DNA of 8,206 nucleotides from an uncultured Porphyromonadaceae bacterium (lineage in GTDB: Bacteria > Bacteroidota > Bacteroidia > Bacteroidales > Muribaculaceae): contig URQP01000101.1 of assembly GCA_900550025.1 (NCBI GenBank), positions 1-8,206 on the forward strand. Direction: 5' to 3'. The notes under the pieces were generated by a model, which had not been told where the DNA came from, did no database searches, and was given only the letters and a program-made list of their open reading frames with translations. Each line of letters opens with the position of its first letter. The first letter of the stretch is position 1. Made by a program: the position numbers and the translations under genes. Of this stretch, positions 1 to 7,209 are shown piece by piece.

Positions 1-22
1 CCGCCACTGCCAGCAGCGACGG
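1..22 (-). terminator. Possible Rho-independent terminator hairpin after the CoA-transferase gene
   Basis: Read on the minus strand, positions 22-13 and 10-1 can form a 10-bp stem. The two innermost pairs probably open, leaving an 8-bp stem and a 6-nt loop. Two pairs are G-U in the minus-strand RNA and would be C-A mismatches in a plus-strand RNA, so the hairpin suits leftward transcription. It begins 27 nt after the CoA-transferase stop codon. The U-tract expected on its 3' side would lie outside the window, so terminator function is inferred. Confidence 0.4.
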
Positions 23-49
23 CTATATGTTGTTTTGCTTTCTTTTTTA

Positions 50-1543
50 TCAGCAGTATGCCGACCAGTCGGTCTTCGACATGTCGCCCGACTTCATGAA
101 CTCCTCGTGGAATCCGAAAGCGGCGCGGAGGCAGTGCGGCGTATGTCCGCCCTTGCCGAGCTTCAGATAGTCGCGCAGCAACTGGCGGTATGCCGGATGC
201 GCGCAATTCTCGATGATGAGGTGCGCCTTTTCTTCCGGGTCTTTTCCGCGGAGGTCTGCGATGCCTTGGTCGGTAATCAGCACGGCCACTGAATGCTCGC
301 TGTGGTCGAGGTGGGAAACCATCGGTACGATGGTGCTGATTTTTCCTTCCTTGGTTATTGACGGGCAGCTGAAAATCGAAATATAGGCGTTGCGTGTGAA
401 GTCGCCCGAACCGCCGATTCCGTTCATCATCTTCGTGCCTGTCACATGCGTGGAGTTGACATTACCGAAAATGTCAGCCTCAAGAGCCGTGTTCATCGTG
501 ATGAGGCCGAGGCGGCGTATGATTTCCGGATTGTTGGATATTTCTCCCGGACGGATGAGCACCTTGTCGCGGAAGAATCCGATGTTGCCGAAGAAGCGGT
601 CCATTGTCTCGTCGGAGAATGTCAGCGCGCAGGTGCTGGCGAAGCGGCATTTGCCTTTCTCCATCAAGTCGATTACCGCGTCTTGAATCACTTCGGTGTA
701 CATTTCGAATTGCGGGATTTCTGAGCTTGTCTCCAATCCGTGGAGCACGGCGTTGGCTATGTTGCCCACTCCCGACTGCAACGGCAGGAATCCTTTCGGT
801 ATGCGTCCGGCACGGAGTTCTCTGGCAAGGAACTTGCACACGTTCTCGCCGATGCGCATCGTGGTTTCGTCGATTGGCGCGAATCCGTGCACATGGTCGC
901 TGCTCGATGAATGCACTACGCCTATGATTTTTTTCGGGTCAACCTTAAGGACTGTCGAACCGATACGGTCGGACGGCTTATAGATAGGTATCTCGCGGCG
1001 GTATGGAGGGTCGGCGGGCACGTAGATGTCGTGCAAGCCGCGGATAGCCGCCGGGATATGCTCGTTGAGCTCTATTATTATCTTGTCGGCAAGATGCGCG
1101 AAGGTAGGAATATTGCCGATTCCGGCTCCGAGCAGTATTTCTCCGTCATCGTTTACTTCGGCTGCCTCGATTATTGCAAAGTCGACTTTGCCGAAAAAGC
1201 CGTAGCGCATATTCTGCGCAAGCTGCGACAGATGAAGGTCGAAGTAATGGATTTCGTGGTTGTTGAGCGCGTTGCGCGTGTCTTTGCACGATTGGTAAGG
1301 AGTGCGGACATTGACCGCTTTTGCACGGCTCAGCTCGCCGTCGATGTAGTCGTTGGTCGATGCGCCGGTAAACACGTTTATTTTGAATTCCTTTCCGGCC
1401 TCATGCTCTTTCCGTGCCTTGGCCGCTATTGCCGGTGCCACCACTTTCGGTGTACCTGCCGCCGTGAAGCCTGAGAAGGCTACAGTATCGCCGTTGCGGA
1501 CGAATTCAGCGGCTTGTTCTGCTGTCATTATAGGAAAAGACAT
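50..1543 (-). CDS. Acetyl-CoA hydrolase/transferase family CoA-transferase (succinate/propionate:acetate type)
   Basis: This is a 497-residue cytoplasmic enzyme of the acetyl-CoA hydrolase/transferase family, which moves CoA between acetate, succinate and propionate. In Bacteroidales this belongs to the acetate/succinate/propionate end of fermentation. Visible motifs are the N-terminal GDTVAFSGFTAAGTPK (residues 18-33), SGVGNIANAVL near 257-267 (CoA-binding/oxyanion region), MYTEVIQD at 281-288 and NGIGGSGDF at 374-382. Glu284 in the YTE motif corresponds to the glutamate that forms the glutamyl-CoA thioester in the family (Glu294 of Acetobacter aceti AarC, from memory). Length and both domains look complete. 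The frame stays open for 36 more codons upstream to an ATG at 1651, but the start at 1543 is preferred: MSFPIMTAEQAAEFV begins the conserved fold, the length matches the family, and a -7 promoter box at 1579-1586 lies inside the longer version. The exact acyl donor (succinyl-, propionyl- or butyryl-CoA) cannot be fixed from sequence alone; 4-hydroxybutyrate CoA-transferase is a related but less likely alternative. Confidence 0.93.
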   Translation of the reverse strand: MSFPIMTAEQAAEFVRNGDTVAFSGFTAAGTPKVVAPAIAAKARKEHEAGKEFKINVFTGASTNDYIDGELSRAKAVNVRTPYQSCKDTRNALNNHEIHYFDLHLSQLAQNMRYGFFGKVDFAIIEAAEVNDDGEILLGAGIGNIPTFAHLADKIIIELNEHIPAAIRGLHDIYVPADPPYRREIPIYKPSDRIGSTVLKVDPKKIIGVVHSSSSDHVHGFAPIDETTMRIGENVCKFLARELRAGRIPKGFLPLQSGVGNIANAVLHGLETSSEIPQFEMYTEVIQDAVIDLMEKGKCRFASTCALTFSDETMDRFFGNIGFFRDKVLIRPGEISNNPEIIRRLGLITMNTALEADIFGNVNSTHVTGTKMMNGIGGSGDFTRNAYISIFSCPSITKEGKISTIVPMVSHLDHSEHSVAVLITDQGIADLRGKDPEEKAHLIIENCAHPAYRQLLRDYLKLGKGGHTPHCLRAAFGFHEEFMKSGDMSKTDWSAYC

Positions 1544-1578
1544 AATGTATGATTTAAAATGTGAATATACTTGTTCTA

Positions 1579-1586
1579 CAAAGGTA
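1579..1586 (-). promoter_or_regulatory. Bacteroidetes-type -7 box for the CoA-transferase gene
   Basis: The minus strand reads TACCTTTG, an exact match to the Bacteroides -7 consensus TAnnTTTG. It lies 35 nt upstream of the ATG at 1543, which leaves a short leader of about 25-30 nt. No good TTTG or TTG element sits 19-21 bp upstream; the equivalent position reads CAGC or ATAC. The -33 element is therefore weak or absent, and activity may depend on an activator or simply be lower than at the 2769-2799 promoter. Confidence 0.5.
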
Positions 1587-1722
1587 GTGAATTTTGTATA
1601 AGGTATGCTGTTTTTAGCAATAAAATTGCCTCCGTCCATAAAAACAGCCATTGCGGACAGCTTTTATGTCCCATGTCATTGCCTTTTCACATAGAAAAGC
1701 CTTTGTGGGTGCGATGGGGCGT

Positions 1723-2730
1723 TTAAAACATCCAGAACAAGCTGTCAAAGCTGGCAGATTCTTTCAGGATGTTGCGCACTTTTGCCAAATTAATACACCT
1801 CTCAAAATCGGTGGAAATGCTGCTTTCCCAGATTATGTTGCCCTTTTTGTCGCATATTGCTAGCATGCAGCCGGCAGAAGATTTGTAGAAAAGCATACGG
1901 CGGTTGTCGGAATTGATGGGGTAGATGGCCATATTCCAACGGAATTTGTTATTGTCATCATAATTATAGACTACATTTCCCTCGCCGGACTTGTATCCTT
2001 TCGTGCTGAATACATATTGTTCTGCGATTCTTGCTTTTTCAAGGATGGAAACTGTCATGGAATCTGCCGCTACATACACTCTTACTTTTCTCGACTGACC
2101 GAGCGGATAGGTGAAGCAACTGTCGGGACCCACAGTGTTTATGGTGTCGAAGAACAGATTTTCTTCTTCTCTATTGGTCTCGACAACTTTCCATTCATCC
2201 GCTCCCGTTATGCGTAAATCGTCAAAGAATGGCTTGGAAATCACGATATAATCATAAGCTGTACGCTTGTATGTAGGTTCGTCCATCGGTGTGCCGTCGG
2301 AGTATTTGTAGTCAAATTCCATAAGCATCCACTTGCCTTTTATGGCATATCTTGATTCGATTTTTATGGAATCGCCAATCAGCACACCGTCGCGCATTAC
2401 GTTATATTTAGTCAATGTGTTCATTATCAATAGAGTGTCAATCCATACTGAGCGCAGTTGCGTGTATGTGTAATTGACTTTTTTGCCATTTATGTTCTTA
2501 GAGCCGCTTAGTCTCCGTGTGTAATATACAAATACAGAATCTGCTTGACCTTCTTTAGTTTCTGGATTGGTCTTTACAAATTCGAGGAATGCATCGTATG
2601 TATGGGTAGGGTCATGAATGATGCCGTCGGAATATGAGCCTCTTGCAACCACTACTCCCGCCGATGCAGCGGAAGGAAGGCATAGCAGGAATAGCAATCC
2701 TATGAGCAGTGTTTTGAAAAACGGTTTCAT
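1723..2730 (-). CDS. Exported protein of unknown function, 335 residues
   Basis: I do not recognise this family. The start at 2730 gives a textbook signal peptide: MKPFFK, a leucine-rich core (residues 8-18), and a signal peptidase I site at ASA|G after residue 24. The mature protein of about 310 residues is mixed alpha/beta with many aromatic and charged residues. The C-terminal part has a strand-rich stretch, AGCMLAICDKKGNIIWESSI (286-305), which looks like a beta-hairpin of a propeller or immunoglobulin-like fold. No catalytic motif or lipobox is visible. The frame is open upstream to an ATG at 2832, but that version would bury the signal peptide behind 34 residues and span the promoter at 2769-2799, so it is rejected. 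Hand counts on sampled lines give about 32-47% G+C, lower than the 47-62% of the gene at 2858-4075. With its own promoter it appears to be a separate transcription unit. A periplasmic or secreted location is likely; the function is unknown. Confidence 0.82.
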   Translation of the reverse strand: MKPFFKTLLIGLLFLLCLPSAASAGVVVARGSYSDGIIHDPTHTYDAFLEFVKTNPETKEGQADSVFVYYTRRLSGSKNINGKKVNYTYTQLRSVWIDTLLIMNTLTKYNVMRDGVLIGDSIKIESRYAIKGKWMLMEFDYKYSDGTPMDEPTYKRTAYDYIVISKPFFDDLRITGADEWKVVETNREEENLFFDTINTVGPDSCFTYPLGQSRKVRVYVAADSMTVSILEKARIAEQYVFSTKGYKSGEGNVVYNYDDNNKFRWNMAIYPINSDNRRMLFYKSSAGCMLAICDKKGNIIWESSISTDFERCINLAKVRNILKESASFDSLFWMF

Positions 2731-2768
2731 ATCGTGGTAATTTGGAATTATAAATTCTTCTGTATTCG

Positions 2769-2799
2769 CAAATTTACTCAAAATTGCAGACGATTCAAA
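2769..2799 (-). promoter_or_regulatory. Strong Bacteroidetes sigma-ABfr-type promoter for the 335-residue gene
   Basis: On the minus strand a TTTG (-33 element, 2799-2796) is followed after exactly 19 bp by TAAATTTG (-7 element, 2776-2769). Both match the Bacteroides consensus TTTG, 19-21 bp, TAnnTTTG. The -7 box ends 38 nt before the ATG at 2730, leaving a leader of about 30 nt. The ATG at 2832, upstream of the promoter, is thereby excluded as the start. It also marks the boundary between the putative four-gene operon to the right and this gene. Confidence 0.75.
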
Positions 2800-2857
2800 T
2801 GGTTTCATTCGATTTAGCTGATAAAGTTGCATACGGTTGTTAAATATGCGGATGATG

Positions 2858-4075
2858 CTATTTTATTTCTCGGATAAGGAGTCCGGGATAGAAATCGCCG
2901 CCGCTCTCTTTCTTGAACGTTGTCGCTCCGAAATCCGCGCCATAGGCCTGCTCTTCGACGGCCATGAAGCGGTTGTCCCAGATTTTTCCTTTGACAGGAC
3001 GCACCGTGCCGACACGCTTGTAGACGACACGCCCGTCCTTCTCCTGCGCTTCGAGCACCTCGAATTTCGAATCTTCTGAAATTCCTTCCTTCAAGCCTAT
3101 CTGCACCTTTATATCAGGCTCTACGCTCACAATAGGAGCCTTTATCTTGAACTGCTCGTACTTCTTCTGCAAGTCGGCAACATTCTCGTCGAGCGCGCGC
3201 TGGCAGGCCTTGCGTATCATCAGCTCAGGTTCTTCCTCGCTTATGCCGAGGAACGATGACTTCTGTCCGGACGACGACACTTTCCCGACATATTTCAGCT
3301 TGAATTTACCGCGCGCCTCCTCAAACGCCTTGGCTGCGGAAGGGTCGGCCTCCGCTTGATAGTAGTTGCGATAGAAATCGTTTGCCACTTCCTCGTCCCA
3401 AACCAATTGGTAGAGGCGGGTGTTGATTTTCACACGGAATCCCTTGATTGTCGAGACCATATCGTTGAGCGACTCGCCAAGGTCTGTCACGGCGTCTATT
3501 CCCGTAGCGGCACCTGCCACCGCTCCGAGCATTTGCAAAGCCATGCCCCAATTGCGGCTGCGTTTGCCTTTGTCGATATAATTGATTTCGTTGACAAGCA
3601 CGAAAGTGTTGCCTATCAAGTCCTCTCCGGCATCCTCAAGCATGGCTGTCCCGCGTGCCGAGCGGGCTGCAAGTTCCTTGTCGAATTCCGAAGCGTCGTA
3701 AAGCCCGCGTTCCTTTACCAAATCCATATCGCATCGGCCGGTGAGGATGTCGCGGTTGAACCATTTTGCCACAAGGCGGCTTGCCACCTGCTCACGCTCG
3801 AGGAAGTCGGCTATCCTTGCGTCATAGTCACCCTTGTTGTCGACCGAAAGCACCCTTACGCTAAGGTTCATGTCGTTGTACTTGTCGGGAACGGGAAGTT
3901 TCAGATACTCCTCCGTGATTTCCGGGCTGAATTTCTGCTCTGTATGCGTAACGAGCAGACTGTAGAGCGAACTGCGGCGATACTCGATGTCGTCCTTCTC
4001 CAAATCTTTCGCCGCCGCACCGGTGGAAATGCCAAGAATCACTAACGGCAGCACATATTTATATAACTTGAACAT
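2858..4075 (-). CDS. Exported Bacteroidales protein of unknown function with FlgT-like C-terminal domain, 405 residues
   Basis: The signal peptide MFKLYKYVLPLVILG ends at a signal peptidase I site, GAAA|K (after residue 22). The mature protein contains blocks I recall from uncharacterised Bacteroidales homologues: YRRSSLYSLLVTHTEQKF (32-49), VAKWFNRD (102-109) followed by MDLVKERGLYDASEFD (117-132), and GEDLIGNTFVLVNEINYIDK (150-169). A Gly/Ala-rich hydrophobic stretch follows at 178-196 and could touch or cross a membrane, though it is short. The C-terminal 80 residues include IGLKEGISEDSKFEVLEA (326-343) and RVGTVRPVKGKIWDNRF (354-370). This resembles the small beta domain of FlgT-like and related envelope proteins, in which a Gly-rich turn precedes a [FKR]-[FE]-V-L strand; the resemblance is by eye only. 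The gene starts 16 nt after the WG-repeat gene stops, so it is very probably co-transcribed with it. It ends in TAG with no convincing terminator. A structural or scaffold role in the envelope is inferred. Confidence 0.87.
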   Translation of the reverse strand: MFKLYKYVLPLVILGISTGAAAKDLEKDDIEYRRSSLYSLLVTHTEQKFSPEITEEYLKLPVPDKYNDMNLSVRVLSVDNKGDYDARIADFLEREQVASRLVAKWFNRDILTGRCDMDLVKERGLYDASEFDKELAARSARGTAMLEDAGEDLIGNTFVLVNEINYIDKGKRSRNWGMALQMLGAVAGAATGIDAVTDLGESLNDMVSTIKGFRVKINTRLYQLVWDEEVANDFYRNYYQAEADPSAAKAFEEARGKFKLKYVGKVSSSGQKSSFLGISEEEPELMIRKACQRALDENVADLQKKYEQFKIKAPIVSVEPDIKVQIGLKEGISEDSKFEVLEAQEKDGRVVYKRVGTVRPVKGKIWDNRFMAVEEQAYGADFGATTFKKESGGDFYPGLLIREIK

Positions 4076-4091
4076 AATCTTTCCGTATTAA

Positions 4092-6131
4092 TTAATAGTC
4101 CCACAATTCCGACGGTATGTCGTCAGTCAGTTTATATTTGTTGCGGTCTGTCCCCACATAGATGCCGTAGCGGTAGGCATCGGTTTCGTCAAGACGCTCC
4201 TTGCCGTCGGCAAGCATTTTCTCGTAGGCTTCATCCACATCTTTCAGTCTCTTGAACACGAACGGCACAATAACCTCGTCCTTGAGATTTATATATCCCA
4301 AGCGTCCTAAATTATTGGGAGCGTCCGGGTCATAGGCGTTGACACGGGCTACACCTTGCTCGTTGAAGTTGAGCACAGAAGCATATCCTCTGCTTATGAT
4401 TTTCCCCGCCTCGCGGTCGAAATTATAGTAGAGCGAATCGGTATCCATTACCCATACGTAGCGCGCATCCTTGCTTTCCGGATAATATACATCCTCCCAT
4501 TTGCAGTCAAGCACCACTTTGTTGTTGCGGTCGAGCAGTCCCCAGCCGCCTTTGTCGAGCACCTTGCAAAGCCCTTTGGAGTAATGGTACACACTGCGGT
4601 ATTTTATAGGAATTACTTCCATTCCCGATGAATTTATGTAACCGTACAATCCGTTTTTCTTGGCAGTGATGAGTCCGTCTGGCACATCGGATTCCCACGG
4701 CATCCAGAGCATCTCATAGTCTAACGCCACGTCCACCTTGCCCGACAAACCAATCAAACCATACTTGCCGTCTTTCCCTGCTATGGCTTTCCCTTCGTAG
4801 AAATCGCCTATGATGTCGTAAGCGTCGGACACTTTTTGGCCGTTCTTATCAAACAAATAACATTTTCCGGCAATCGACAATTCTATAAATCCGTTATCAT
4901 AATCATAGAACATGTCGTAAAAATTCCCTTTGTCATTTTGCAGATTCACTTCCTGATCTATCTGAAAGACTTTCGCTCCTGTCCTCAGATTGATATAATT
5001 GATTTTGGTTTTCTTTTTCCCGAAATCATCGGCCACAATTACTACGCTGTCGGAAGGCTTGCCCACGCATTGGTATTCACCCGGCTTAAGTACTAAACTT
5101 CCGTTAAAATCATACAAACCGGCCTTCTCTCCCTTGTCGTTTTCCGACACCCAATAATAAGGGCTTTCCGATTCCGGTAACTTGGAACAAAGCTCAAACC
5201 GATAGTTTTTTGCCATCAATTCCGAGAATCCGCGAAACGCCGTGTGGCGCACCGGCTCGCCCATAACTTTACGATACAGATTGTAAGTCTTATGATTCCT
5301 CGCGTTGGAAATAGCCCTGACCACTTCGTAATAGGCCACATTGCCAAAATATAGTTGGCGATAAGCTCCGGAATACATTTTGACATATTTGACTGAAATC
5401 TCTTTCCTGAGCGCGTCTTCAAAAGCAGATGCATTATAGCGGTCGGCGGTGCAAAGTGAAAGATTGAACTCGTCGATAGCCTTGTCTGTCAGATATTTGC
5501 CAATCAGCTTATACTGCACCGGGACGATTGCCTTGCCTGCGCGGTCGAACACTCCGAATTTTCCGTCTTTCACCGCGCCGGTGTTTTTGTCGATCGAGCC
5601 GCCTTCGTTTACCCACACATGGCCGTTAGCGTCAAACGAGCCTACGGAGAAATATTTGCACGGAATCACAATCCTGTAAGAGTCATTCATATAGCCATAT
5701 TTCCCGCCTTTCTCAATCAAGGCCATTCCGTCCTCGAAGCGTCCGATGCGCTCGTATTCCGGCTTTATTACATCAATGCCGTTTTTGTCGATAAATCCCC
5801 ATTTTGCGCCGGTCAGGTCGCCATCCTCCGTCTTTCCGCCTACGGCAACTTTCGCCACGCCGTTTTTCCACTCGCCGATTTCGGAATATTTGATTTCAAT
5901 CACTTCCAAGCCGGTTTCGTCGATATATCCCCATTTGTTGCCTTTGCGCACTTTGGCGCGTCCGTCGACAAAAGCCGTAGCGTCGTCGTAGGCATACTTG
6001 ATTGCTACCGAACCATCATCGTTCAGATAGCCGTATTTGCCTTTCTCGTTCTTGTCGGGCATCAGTTCCGCAAATGCTGCAAAAGAGCAGCATAAAGAAA
6101 CGGCAAACAATAAAACTGTCTTTGTATTCAT
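4092..6131 (-). CDS. Exported WG-repeat (KWG) protein, 679 residues
   Basis: A signal peptide (MNTKTVLLFAVSLCCSFAAF) with cleavage at AFA|E after residue 21 is followed by WG-type beta repeats. Clear signatures sit at residues 32-35 (KYGY), 66-69 (KWGY), 110-113 (KWGF), 144-147 (KYGY), 191-194 (KFGV), 336-340 (KAGLY), 423-427 (KCYLF), 456-460 (KYGLI), 495-499 (LYGYI), 529-533 (GWGLL) and 610-614 (RLGYI). That is about eleven units, many followed by D-x-x-G and an [IV]-[IV]-P-x-x-[YF] strand. WG repeats build propeller-like binding surfaces with no known catalytic activity, so a protein- or glycan-binding role outside the cytoplasm is inferred. Residues 215-325 lack the repeat and look helical, splitting the protein into a five-repeat and a six-repeat block. 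The two cysteines in the signal peptide do not form a lipobox. It sits 114 nt downstream of the 314-residue gene and 16 nt upstream of the 405-residue gene. Confidence 0.92.
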   Translation of the reverse strand: MNTKTVLLFAVSLCCSFAAFAELMPDKNEKGKYGYLNDDGSVAIKYAYDDATAFVDGRAKVRKGNKWGYIDETGLEVIEIKYSEIGEWKNGVAKVAVGGKTEDGDLTGAKWGFIDKNGIDVIKPEYERIGRFEDGMALIEKGGKYGYMNDSYRIVIPCKYFSVGSFDANGHVWVNEGGSIDKNTGAVKDGKFGVFDRAGKAIVPVQYKLIGKYLTDKAIDEFNLSLCTADRYNASAFEDALRKEISVKYVKMYSGAYRQLYFGNVAYYEVVRAISNARNHKTYNLYRKVMGEPVRHTAFRGFSELMAKNYRFELCSKLPESESPYYWVSENDKGEKAGLYDFNGSLVLKPGEYQCVGKPSDSVVIVADDFGKKKTKINYINLRTGAKVFQIDQEVNLQNDKGNFYDMFYDYDNGFIELSIAGKCYLFDKNGQKVSDAYDIIGDFYEGKAIAGKDGKYGLIGLSGKVDVALDYEMLWMPWESDVPDGLITAKKNGLYGYINSSGMEVIPIKYRSVYHYSKGLCKVLDKGGWGLLDRNNKVVLDCKWEDVYYPESKDARYVWVMDTDSLYYNFDREAGKIISRGYASVLNFNEQGVARVNAYDPDAPNNLGRLGYINLKDEVIVPFVFKRLKDVDEAYEKMLADGKERLDETDAYRYGIYVGTDRNKYKLTDDIPSELWDY

Positions 6132-6170
6132 AAAATAATATTTATTTTCCCTTTTATAAATAGCAGCATA

Positions 6171-6202
6171 TCTTCGTGCCTACTGAATGAAAAACACGAA
6201 GA
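6171..6202. repeat. Perfect 8-bp inverted repeat upstream of the WG-repeat gene
   Basis: TCTTCGTG at 6171-6178 is exactly inverted at 6195-6202 (CACGAAGA), with a 16-nt spacer. It lies within the 114-nt gap, ending 39 nt before the WG-gene ATG. There is no U-tract after it in the direction of transcription, so it is a poor intrinsic terminator. It could be an operator half-site pair, an mRNA stem that uncouples expression of the downstream genes, or chance. No TAnnTTTG promoter was found in this gap. Confidence 0.35.
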
Positions 6203-6245
6203 CATGCCACATACTATAATTTTCCAGCATTCAACTTTCAAAAAC

Positions 6246-7190
6246 TTACCGTAGCCACATCAGGTTGGTGGTAGTAGGCTGTTGACCGTTGCCGTATGCC
6301 ACTCCAACGGCGCGCGCCGCCTCAATCATGCGGTTGCGCATGTCGACGGCATCGTGGTATTTCTCCTTATTCTCGAAATCCCAATTTTCTTTCACCACCT
6401 TTTTTATGTCGTTCATCAGCGAAACCGCATCAGGATAGCATGCAGCGGCAGGGTCGATTTGCAGCAGATAGCTGTGGGCGCGGACAGCCCCCTCCTTGTC
6501 AGGGCTTTCGGCCCATGCCGCGCGGGCTGCGGTGAGCAACTGTAGCCCTTCGTAATCGATATATGCCATATAATATTCGAGTATGTCGTTCATTGCCTCC
6601 GGATAGCCCACAGAGCATTCCGGTATAGAAGTGGCATACATCATCGCTTCTTCATAGTTGCGCATCGACGCGGCTAATTTAGCCTTGCTTAGAATGTTAC
6701 GGTAATTATTGTCGTAATATTTAATTATTTTGGTTCTTGCCCCGTCGATAAACTCCGCAAGTTTCTTGTTCGAGCCGTTGAGTTGCGACAATGCGTTGAT
6801 GTAAGCGCGCTGCTCGCTTGTTCCTACGCCGCGCAAATCAAACGTGCAAGTGGCATAAACCGTCTGGTTGATTATGTCGCCCACATAGACGGTCAGCGTG
6901 GTGTGCAAGGCATTCTGTTTCGGCGGGCCGGGCACTACGCTCTTATAAATGTCGGAGAACTTGCCGGTAAGGAAAAATTGGCTGAAATCCGGACCGGCCG
7001 CAACATCGGCAGAAGCCAGGGCAGACGAGAAACGTGTCATAAGCTGCTCGTTGATTTCAGCAGGGATTTCCGACAGCTGCTCCACCGGGCATGTCATCAG
7101 ATGTATCTCACAATCATCGGCAGCCGCCTGCATCACGGTACCGGCCGCCAACAACGCAAACACATATTTTATTTTATTTCTCAGCGTCAT
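6246..7190 (-). CDS. Exported Bacteroidales protein of unknown function, 314 residues, helical C-terminal half
   Basis: The signal peptide begins MTLRNKIKYVFALLAAG and ends at AAA|D after residue 24. The N-terminal half holds a conserved-looking block: VVPGPPKQ (85-92), the strand-rich TLTVYVGDIINQTVYATCTF (98-117), and GVGTSEQRAYINAL (121-134). I recall the same pattern (PGPP, a beta pair with GD.INQ, then GVGT.E..AY..A) from uncharacterised Bacteroidales proteins. It may form an envelope beta-sandwich of the kind seen in CsgG/LpoB-like proteins, but that is a guess. From residue 145 onward the sequence is helical, with TPR-like pairs (for example KAKLAASMRNYEEAMMYATS, 169-188, and a second pair near 217-245), suggesting a protein-binding surface. 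It starts 19 nt after the DUF6175 stop codon and is almost certainly co-transcribed with it. No catalytic motif is visible. Confidence 0.88.
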   Translation of the reverse strand: MTLRNKIKYVFALLAAGTVMQAAADDCEIHLMTCPVEQLSEIPAEINEQLMTRFSSALASADVAAGPDFSQFFLTGKFSDIYKSVVPGPPKQNALHTTLTVYVGDIINQTVYATCTFDLRGVGTSEQRAYINALSQLNGSNKKLAEFIDGARTKIIKYYDNNYRNILSKAKLAASMRNYEEAMMYATSIPECSVGYPEAMNDILEYYMAYIDYEGLQLLTAARAAWAESPDKEGAVRAHSYLLQIDPAAACYPDAVSLMNDIKKVVKENWDFENKEKYHDAVDMRNRMIEAARAVGVAYGNGQQPTTTNLMWLR

Positions 7191-7209
7191 AGTTCTATGT
7201 TTTTATCGT

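Noticed and set aside
911..1474. Plus-strand open frame of 187 codons opposite the CoA-transferase gene
   Set aside because: It lies wholly antisense to a well-recognised enzyme, has no recognisable domain, and is the kind of frame that arises opposite moderately GC-rich genes.
1683..1699. Inverted repeat CTTTTC / GAAAAG after the 335-residue gene, as a terminator
   Set aside because: The stem is only 6 bp and AT-rich, and no T-tract follows it in the leftward direction. A nearby 5-bp stem (1655-1671) is also too weak.
3356..4045. Plus-strand open frame of 229 codons opposite the 405-residue gene
   Set aside because: Its minus-strand partner has a signal peptide and recognisable family blocks; the antisense product has no coherent domain pattern.
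4861..5040. Local drop to about 33-38% G+C inside the WG-repeat gene, as a sign of a recombined segment
   Set aside because: Flanking lines vary widely (37-58%), and the stretch encodes many Asn, Lys, Tyr, Phe, Asp and Ile residues, which is enough to explain it.
6069..6131. WG-repeat protein as a lipoprotein because of two cysteines in the signal peptide
   Set aside because: The residues before the cysteines (V-S-L-C-C) do not form a lipobox, while AFA|E is a good signal peptidase I site.
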